Assembly (NCBI GenBank): GCA_009917445.1 | Contig: QZEE01000018.1 | Coordinates: 1-64,000, forward strand | Source: a bacterium D16-76 | Lineage (GTDB): Bacteria; Bacillota; Clostridia; Oscillospirales; Acutalibacteraceae | DNA: 64,000 bases | Reading direction: 5' to 3' | In this document: piece after piece, positions 59,017-64,000 of the stretch | Layout: every line of letters starts with the position of its first letter | Position numbering within the stretch: position 1 is the stretch's first letter | Program-made: the position numbers and the translations under genes | The notes under the pieces: generated by a model | Told to the model about the DNA's origin: nothing | Database searches by the model: none | The model's input: the letters and a program-made list of their open reading frames with translations, nothing else

Positions 59017-60753
59017 ATGGATATGGTCAATATCAAGATCAACGGCGTGTCCTATGAGGTCCCCAAGGATTCTACCGTCTTGGAGGCTGCCCGCACGGCC
59101 GGTATCGATATCCCTACCCTTTGCTTTTTGAAGGACATCAACCAGATTGGCGCGTGCCGCATGTGCATGGTGGAGGTTAAGGGCGCCCGCAGCCTGGTGG
59201 CTGCCTGTGTGTACCCCGTCAACGACGGCATGGAGGTGTTTACCAACTCCCCCAAGGTACAGCAGTCCCGCCGGATGACGTTGGAGCTGCTGCTGTCTGT
59301 GCATGAGCGCAAGTGCCTGACCTGCGACCGCAGCGGCAACTGCGAATTGCAGAAACTGTGCAACGACATGGGCATTGAAGAGGAAGAGCGCTTTGCCGGC
59401 GCGCTGCCGAACAATATTACCGATGTTTCGACCCCGTATTTGGAGCGCAACAACGCTAAGTGCATTTTGTGCCGCCGCTGCGTGGCTGCCTGCCAGAACC
59501 AGCATGTATCGGTGATTGGCGCTAACAACCGCGGCTTTGACACGCAGATTGGCTGCGCTTTTGAGGCGGAGCTGGCGGATGTGTCTTGTGTGGCTTGCGG
59601 CCAGTGTATTGTCAGCTGCCCCACGGGCGCCCTGCGTGAGAAGGACAACACCCAGGAGGTTATTGATGCCATTAACGACCCGGAGAAGGTCGTGATTGTG
59701 CAGACGGCCCCGGCTGTCCGTGCGGCTTTGGGTGAGGAATTTGGCCTGCCCATTGGCACCAACGTGGAGGGCAAGATGGCGGCGGCCCTGCGCCGGCTGG
59801 GCTTTGACAAGGTGTTTGACACCGATTTCGGCGCGGACATGACCATTATGGAAGAGGCTACGGAGTTTATCCACCGGGTGAAGGAGGGCGGCACGCTGCC
59901 TATGATTACTTCCTGCTCGCCGGGATGGGTGAAGTTCTGCGAGCATTATTACCCGGATCTGCTGGATAATTTGTCTACCTGCAAGTCGCCCCAGAATATG
60001 ACCGGGGCTTTGATCAAGACCTGGTATGCCCAGAAGGAGGGTATTGACCCTTCGAAGATCGTGTCGGTGTCGGTGATGCCCTGCACGGCTAAGAAGTTTG
60101 AGATTAAGCGGGACGACGAGAACGCGGCGGGGCTGCCCGATGTGGATATCAGCCTGACGACCCGGGAGCTTGCCAAGATGATCAAGAAGGCGCAGCTGAA
60201 CTTTAACCGCCTGCCGGATGAGAAGTTTGACGACGCTATGGGTGTTTCTACGGGCGCGGCTGTGATTTTCGGCGCTACCGGCGGCGTGATGGAAGCGGCT
60301 TTGCGCACGGCTGCGGATGTGCTTACCGGCGAGCCCCAGGATTCCATTGATTATCAGGAAGTGCGGGGCACCGAGGGTATTAAGGAAGCGGTGTACAAGG
60401 TGGCTGGCATGGACGTGAAGGTGGCCGTGGCCAGCGGGCTTTCTAATGCCAACAAGATTTTGGAGAAGATCCGTGCGGGCGAGGCGGATTACCACTTTGT
60501 GGAGATTATGTGCTGCCCCGGCGGCTGCGTGAACGGCGGCGGCCAGCCTGTGGTGTCTTCTACAGAGCGGAGCTTTACGGATGTGAAGGCCGTCCGCGCT
60601 AAGGCTTTGTATGACCAGGACAAGGCTATGCCGCTGCGCAAGTCCCATGAGAACCCGGTGCTGAAAAAGTGCTATGAGGAATTCTTGGGCGAGCCCGGCA
60701 GCCACAAGGCCCATGAGGTCCTGCACACCAGCTACGTTAAGCGTGGCTATTGA
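59017..60753 (+). CDS. hydA: Catalytic subunit of the electron-bifurcating [FeFe] hydrogenase (group A)
   Basis: HydA makes H2 from electrons delivered by reduced ferredoxin and NADH. The 578 residues have a [2Fe-2S] domain (LCFLKDINQIGACRMCMVEV), a His/Cys [4Fe-4S] site (HERKCLTCDRSGNCELQKLC), two [4Fe-4S] clusters (CILCRRCVAACQ, CVACGQCIVSCP) and the H domain with TSCSPGWVKF, MPCTAKK and CCPGGCVNGGGQP. Loop 1 reads TSCSP rather than the common TSCCP. The ribosome binding site GAAAGGA is 14 bases before the ATG, which is long. The maturases HydE, F and G are not in the window. Confidence 0.95.
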   Translation: MDMVNIKINGVSYEVPKDSTVLEAARTAGIDIPTLCFLKDINQIGACRMCMVEVKGARSLVAACVYPVNDGMEVFTNSPKVQQSRRMTLELLLSVHERKCLTCDRSGNCELQKLCNDMGIEEEERFAGALPNNITDVSTPYLERNNAKCILCRRCVAACQNQHVSVIGANNRGFDTQIGCAFEAELADVSCVACGQCIVSCPTGALREKDNTQEVIDAINDPEKVVIVQTAPAVRAALGEEFGLPIGTNVEGKMAAALRRLGFDKVFDTDFGADMTIMEEATEFIHRVKEGGTLPMITSCSPGWVKFCEHYYPDLLDNLSTCKSPQNMTGALIKTWYAQKEGIDPSKIVSVSVMPCTAKKFEIKRDDENAAGLPDVDISLTTRELAKMIKKAQLNFNRLPDEKFDDAMGVSTGAAVIFGATGGVMEAALRTAADVLTGEPQDSIDYQEVRGTEGIKEAVYKVAGMDVKVAVASGLSNANKILEKIRAGEADYHFVEIMCCPGGCVNGGGQPVVSSTERSFTDVKAVRAKALYDQDKAMPLRKSHENPVLKKCYEEFLGEPGSHKAHEVLHTSYVKRGY

Positions 60754-60760
60754 TTTTGGT

Positions 60761-60890
60761 TGGGGCGGCGCCCCAATCCCCCGCAGGGGCGCTGCCCCTG
60801 CACCCCGCTAGAGGGGGCCGTCTCGTCTGTGGACTCGGCCGGCTGCTGGACGCGTGCTACTGGCACACAGCAGCTTCTCTGGACTCCCGA
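60761..60890 (-). repeat. IHR-13, degenerate intergenic hairpin repeat (minus orientation)
   Basis: CAGGGGC / GCCCCTG, scaffold CGGGG, GCTGCTG / CAGCAGC around an imperfect GTGCCAGTAGCAC, then a mutated core (CCGAGTCCACAGACGAGAC). It follows the hydA stop codon and shows partial decay of the conserved block. Confidence 0.7.
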
Positions 60891-60998
60891 CGCTTGGGTG
60901 GGGGATAGTTTTAATGAGATGGAGAGCATCGGAGCGTGGCTTCGGTGCTCTTTTTTTGCGGGTTGGGGGCGGTGGGGCGCAGGTGGGGGGATGGGGGC

Positions 60999-61027
60999 TT
61001 GAAAGTGGGCGGGGGAGGGGGTATACT
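60999..61027 (+). promoter_or_regulatory. Promoter of the LytTR-DUF3021 pair
   Basis: TTGAAA (60999-61004) and TATACT (61022-61027) with a 17-bp spacer. Confidence 0.75.
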
Positions 61028-61059
61028 GGGGGTGGCGTTGGAGAGAAAGGAGGGGTTTG

Positions 61060-61497
61060 ATGCAGATTGTGTTGGAAGAGGAGCCGGGGCGGCGGGAGGT
61101 GCAGGTCACCATACGCTGTGGGCGGGCTGACGGGCAGGTGCAGAAGTTATTGGCGCTGCTGCGGACGTTGGATGAGAAAATTACCGGGCAGAGGGATGGG
61201 CAGACGTATTTGTTGGAGATAGAGGAGGTGCTGTATATGGACACGGTGGACAAGAAGACCTTTTTGTATACGGCGGAGGGGGTGTTTGAGACGCCGCTGC
61301 GGCTATATGAGTTGGAGGAACGGTTGGGGCCTTATGATTTTTTCCGGGCCAGCAAGTCGGCGGTTGTGAATTTTGGGGCGATACAGTCTTTACGGCCGGA
61401 TTTGGGCGGGAGGCTGCGGCTGACTTTGCGCAATGGCGAAGCGGTGTATGTCTCGCGGCAGTATGCGCAGGGGTTGAAAAAACGGCTAGGATTATAG
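61060..61497 (+). CDS. LytTR-domain transcriptional regulator
   Basis: This 145-residue stand-alone LytTR DNA-binding protein has the conserved YLLEIEEVLYMDTVDKKTFL and PYDFFRASKSAVVNFGAIQS segments and VSRQYAQGLKKRL at the end. It lacks a receiver domain. LytTR plus DUF3021 is a known pair that controls its own operon and membrane or transport genes. The ATG at 61060 follows AGGAGGGG. Confidence 0.9.
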   Translation: MQIVLEEEPGRREVQVTIRCGRADGQVQKLLALLRTLDEKITGQRDGQTYLLEIEEVLYMDTVDKKTFLYTAEGVFETPLRLYELEERLGPYDFFRASKSAVVNFGAIQSLRPDLGGRLRLTLRNGEAVYVSRQYAQGLKKRLGL

Positions 61498-61511
61498 GGA
61501 GGTAGTTTTTT

Positions 61512-61964
61512 ATGAAAAGGTTTTTGCGGCTTGTGGCGGAGCTTAAGACGTGGGGGTGCTTGAGTTTTACGGGGGCTGTGTGTGTAAATGCGTTTATAGA
61601 TACGATTTGGGGGGATGGGGTGATGGAGTGCGTGACGGTGTACCAGATGCTGGCGCTGTGCGGTATTATAACGGTTTTGCAGTATGTGTTTTTCTCGGGG
61701 CAGGTGGTGAAGAGGATGGGGTATGCGGCGCGGATGGGATTGTTTTGTGTGCCAACGTTTGCGGTTTGCGCGGCCTTTGCTTGGGTTTTTGGGTGGTTCC
61801 CTATGGAGAACGGGGGGGCGTGGGGGTTGTTTATGGTTATCTTTTTTGTGGTGTTTGTGGTGTTTTGTGCGGTGTTTGAGATTTATTTTCGGATTATGGG
61901 GAAAAGGTATGATGATGCTTTGGGGCGAAGCCGGGAGAGGGGGCGCGGGGCGTCTGGGAAGTGA
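61512..61964 (+). CDS. DUF3021-family membrane protein
   Basis: The 150-residue product has four hydrophobic segments (GCLSFTGAVCVNAFIDTI, LALCGIITVLQYVFFS, LFCVPTFAVCAAFAWVFGW, GLFMVIFFVVFVVFCAVF) and is the usual partner of the LytTR regulator. It probably keeps that regulator inactive in the membrane. GGAGG precedes the ATG by about ten bases. Confidence 0.88.
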   Translation: MKRFLRLVAELKTWGCLSFTGAVCVNAFIDTIWGDGVMECVTVYQMLALCGIITVLQYVFFSGQVVKRMGYAARMGLFCVPTFAVCAAFAWVFGWFPMENGGAWGLFMVIFFVVFVVFCAVFEIYFRIMGKRYDDALGRSRERGRGASGK

Positions 61965-62010
61965 GGGAAGGGCCTGCTGGATGGCGGGCCCTTTGGTCTT
62001 TCTTGCGCGG

Positions 62011-62262
62011 TCAAGGGGCGTAAACGTTCGCAAGGCGAACGTTTGGCCCCTTGCGGGGGTCTCGGGGGCAAAGCCCCTGAGTGGGGGTTGGGGCGAAGTC
62101 CCAAGGTCTTGTTGTAGGCGCAGTCTTTGCGCTGGAGGTTTTATAGGAGCGAGTCGGGGCTTGGGGGAGCGTTTGCCGCGTGGCAAAATGTTTTGGGCAG
62201 CAACACGTTTACAAGCTGCGAACCGACCGAGCCGGCAGGCGGGACAAGCCCCAGGGCCTTTA
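62011..62262 (+). repeat. IHR-14, intergenic hairpin repeat with a large nested hairpin
   Basis: AAGGGGC / GCCCCTT enclose AAACGTTCGC-AAG-GCGAACGTTT (62022-62044), followed by GCGGGG, GGGGCAAAGCCCC, AAGGTCTT and, after a gap, ACCGAGCCGGCAGGCGGGAC (one base changed). The rest of 61965-62352 has a weak hairpin AAGGGCC / GGCCCTT (61968-61993) and no gene. Confidence 0.8.
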
Positions 62263-62352
62263 TGGTTGTGGGGAAAAGGGGCTGGGCTCTTGCGTGGGGA
62301 GGGAAAGTGTGGTAGAATGGACATACAAGTATTCGATTGGGAGGGACGTTGG

Positions 62353-63087
62353 ATGGAAAAGATTGGCAAGGTGCGCACGATTGCTTCTATTGTGCCGAAG
62401 GAATATGAGGTCATTGAGATTGAGGGGCGGATGTTTGCGGGGGTGGATGCGTTCCGGTTTCCGGACAATGTGCACGATTTGCGGTGCATGGAGTGCTTGT
62501 TGATTCCGGAGGAATGGGAGTGGGTGGAGCGGATTGTGGAAAAAGACCCGGATTACCAGAAGCTGGCGGTGCGGCCTGCCACCAAGTACCACGCGGTGCA
62601 CGGGGAGGCGGCCAGGGAAAAGGTGGAGGAAATTTGCGGCCGGCATGAAACGGGGTGCTTGACGTTGTTTGATGAGAAGTGGCCTTATGCGATACCCATC
62701 AACCACGCTTATGAGGATGGGAAGCTGTACATGCATTGCGGCCGGAAGGGGAAAAAGCTGGGGTTGATACGGAAGAACCCCCATGGGTGTTACATGCTTT
62801 ACGGTACCAGTGAGGACGTGCCTAAGGGCGTGCGCAGCTGCCATTTGCCTTATGAGAGCGTGGTGTTTTACGGGACGGTGCGCATTTGCGGCGACCCGGT
62901 GGAAAAGGAGCGGGCTATTAAGGCCATTACCGACCATTATGGGACGCCGTACCAGCATGGGTTTGCGGAAATGATTGAGGTGCTGGTGATGGACATTGAC
63001 CACTGTACGGCGCGTACGGGGCGGTTTAAGCCGGCGGCCCAGAGGGATATTTACTATTTTGCGCCAAAGGCGGGGAAGGGAATTTGA
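62353..63087 (+). CDS. Pyridoxamine 5'-phosphate oxidase-fold protein
   Basis: The 244-residue product has a C-terminal split-barrel flavin-binding domain (LTLFDEKWPYAIPINHAYED; LYMHCGRKGKKLGLIRKNPHG; YESVVFYGTVRICGD) of the PPOX family, preceded by an N-terminal part (about 1-90) with MECLLIPEEWEWV that I do not recognise. Such proteins bind FMN, F420 or haem; the substrate is unclear. The ATG at 62353 follows GGGAGG. Its stop overlaps the SprT start. Confidence 0.87.
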   Translation: MEKIGKVRTIASIVPKEYEVIEIEGRMFAGVDAFRFPDNVHDLRCMECLLIPEEWEWVERIVEKDPDYQKLAVRPATKYHAVHGEAAREKVEEICGRHETGCLTLFDEKWPYAIPINHAYEDGKLYMHCGRKGKKLGLIRKNPHGCYMLYGTSEDVPKGVRSCHLPYESVVFYGTVRICGDPVEKERAIKAITDHYGTPYQHGFAEMIEVLVMDIDHCTARTGRFKPAAQRDIYYFAPKAGKGI

Positions 63088-63575
63088 TGGGGATGGAAGA
63101 GCTGGACGGGCTGCTGGGGGAATTGTGGCGGCAGCTGCGGGGGCTGGGGGTGCCGGTCTCGGAGAAGGTGCGGCCGGGGGTGCGGGTGAATAGCCGGGCG
63201 AAGAGGCGGCTGGGCTGCTGCTTTTACAGTGGGGGGGAATATACCATTGAGGTGGCGGCGCGGCTGCTGGGGCAGCCGGGGCTTTTGCGGGAGACGCTGG
63301 TACATGAGCTGCTGCACACCTGCCCGGGGTGCCGGGACCATGGGGAAAGGTGGAAGGGGTATGCGGGGGTTGTGAACGAGGCGTGGGGGATGGAGATTCA
63401 GCGCACGGTGAAGGTAGAGGGGGAGCAAGGGCCGCTGCGCCGGGAGGCGGTTAAGTATGTGCTGCGGTGCGAGGCTTGCGGGAAGGAGATTGGCCGGGTG
63501 CGCATGTGCAAGGTGGTGAAAAACCCCTGGCGGTACCGGTGCCTGTGCGGGGGGAAGTTAAAGCGGGTGAAATGA
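63087..63575 (+). CDS. SprT-like zinc protease
   Basis: The 162-residue product has the catalytic HELLH motif (ETLVHELLHTCPGCRDHG) and a C-terminal zinc ribbon with CEACGKEIGRV and CLCGGKLKRV. SprT proteins are related to SPRTN, a protease for DNA-protein crosslinks; a repair role here is inferred. The start is the ATG overlapping the PPOX stop (TGATG), with a second ATG two codons further on. Confidence 0.9.
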   Translation: MGMEELDGLLGELWRQLRGLGVPVSEKVRPGVRVNSRAKRRLGCCFYSGGEYTIEVAARLLGQPGLLRETLVHELLHTCPGCRDHGERWKGYAGVVNEAWGMEIQRTVKVEGEQGPLRREAVKYVLRCEACGKEIGRVRMCKVVKNPWRYRCLCGGKLKRVK

Positions 63576-63681
63576 GGGTTTTTGGCAAATAATTCCTTTT
63601 TAGAAATATATCCCGGGGGGATTTCCGTATAATAATAAGGTTATAAATTCCGGGAACCGGTGAAATGCAAAGGATGGAAAT

Positions 63682-64000
63682 ATGGAGCATATTGTTACAA
63701 GTCTGGTAGAGCTTTTTAGTGAGACCATACCGGGGGAGCTGACGGTTTTTTTGCTGTCGCTGATGCCGATTATCGAGCTGCGGGGGGGCATTTTGGCCGC
63801 GAAGCTTTTGCAGCTGGACATGCTGCCCGCTTTTTTTATCTGCCTGGTGGGGACGATTTTGCCTACGCCTTTTATCCTGCTGTTTATCAACAAGATTTTT
63901 GACTGGATGCGCAACACCCGGTTGGTAAAGCTGGTGGACCGGCTGGAGGCAAAGGGGCGCAGCAAGTTTGATAAAATCAACCGGTACAAGACCTTGGGGC
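63682..64000 (+). CDS. Small multidrug export family membrane protein, truncated by the window
   Basis: Only the first ~106 residues are in the window. The start MEHIVTSLVELFSETIPG follows AAAGGATGG. The core LLSLMPIIELRGGILAAKLL and FFICLVGTILPTPFILLFI match the Sm_multidrug_ex (PF06695) family, which has several helices and a conserved PxxELRGG motif. Function as an exporter is not proven. A TATAAT lies at 63628-63633 with no good -35 box. Confidence 0.85.
   Translation, partial: MEHIVTSLVELFSETIPGELTVFLLSLMPIIELRGGILAAKLLQLDMLPAFFICLVGTILPTPFILLFINKIFDWMRNTRLVKLVDRLEAKGRSKFDKINRYKTLG

Noticed and set aside
57061-60726. Very long minus-strand open frame (about 1221 codons) opposite hydB-hydA
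   Set aside because: It lies fully antisense to two intact hydrogenase genes with all motifs, has no ribosome binding site and its composition follows from G-rich codons on the other strand.

Overview
The window reads as chromosomal DNA from a GC-rich anaerobic Bacillota of class Clostridia, most likely a Ruminococcaceae/Oscillospirales-type gut fermenter. The reasons are the AAAGGAGG-type ribosome binding sites, consensus sigma-A promoters, a SAM-I riboswitch, the dnaX-ybaB-recR order beside the SRP RNA, and a set of [FeFe] hydrogenases with AdhE, Rex and glutamate dehydrogenase. Genus cannot be fixed from the sequence alone.

Layout. 0-1 kb is a phage-like scrap (holin tail, XRE regulator with its operator) against the 3' end of ssrA. 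1-5.7 kb is a minus-strand information block: SRP RNA, dnaX, ybaB, recR, a CPBP protease, smpB, ssrA. 5.8-19.9 kb holds mixed housekeeping genes: GNAT, hydrolase, NYN protein, a membrane-Nudix-HIT triple fusion, gdhA, an MFS transporter, an ABC exporter, an amidohydrolase and rpsF-ssb-rpsR. 20-22.1 kb is biotin (birA, bioY). 22.3-32.7 kb is a redox and hydrogen cluster: rex, adhE, a kinase-like protein, a [2Fe-2S] protein, sensory hydrogenase hydS, a PP2C phosphatase, group B hydrogenase hydA2 and a zinc alcohol dehydrogenase. 32.8-48 kb carries a GH2 glycosidase, two RarA paralogues, a flavoredoxin-rubredoxin fusion, two SLH surface proteins, and riboswitch-controlled metK. 48.3-51.2 kb is serine synthesis (serC-orf-serA) behind a long structured leader. 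51.3-60.8 kb is a second hydrogen locus: DRTGG and HATPase proteins, a divergent hydrogenase-like protein, PHP, then the electron-bifurcating hydrogenase hydC-HATPase-[2Fe-2S]-hydB-hydA. 61-64 kb holds LytTR/DUF3021, a PPOX-fold protein, SprT and a truncated small-multidrug-export protein.

How it works together. Sugar-derived NADH and reduced ferredoxin can be re-oxidised as ethanol (AdhE) or H2 (HydABC, HydA2). Rex senses NADH/NAD and HydS is the probable H2 or redox sensor. A PP2C phosphatase and two anti-sigma-type ATPases beside these enzymes suggest a phosphorylation switch. A 12-bp motif with a palindromic core is shared by the rex and hydC upstream regions.

Most distinctive feature. 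At least 14 GC-rich intergenic elements (my label IHR) share constant scaffold sequences, while their hairpin arms differ between copies and remain self-complementary. The + strand is C-rich up to about 52 kb and G-rich after it, which suggests a replication-strand switch or a rearrangement junction near 52.2 kb.
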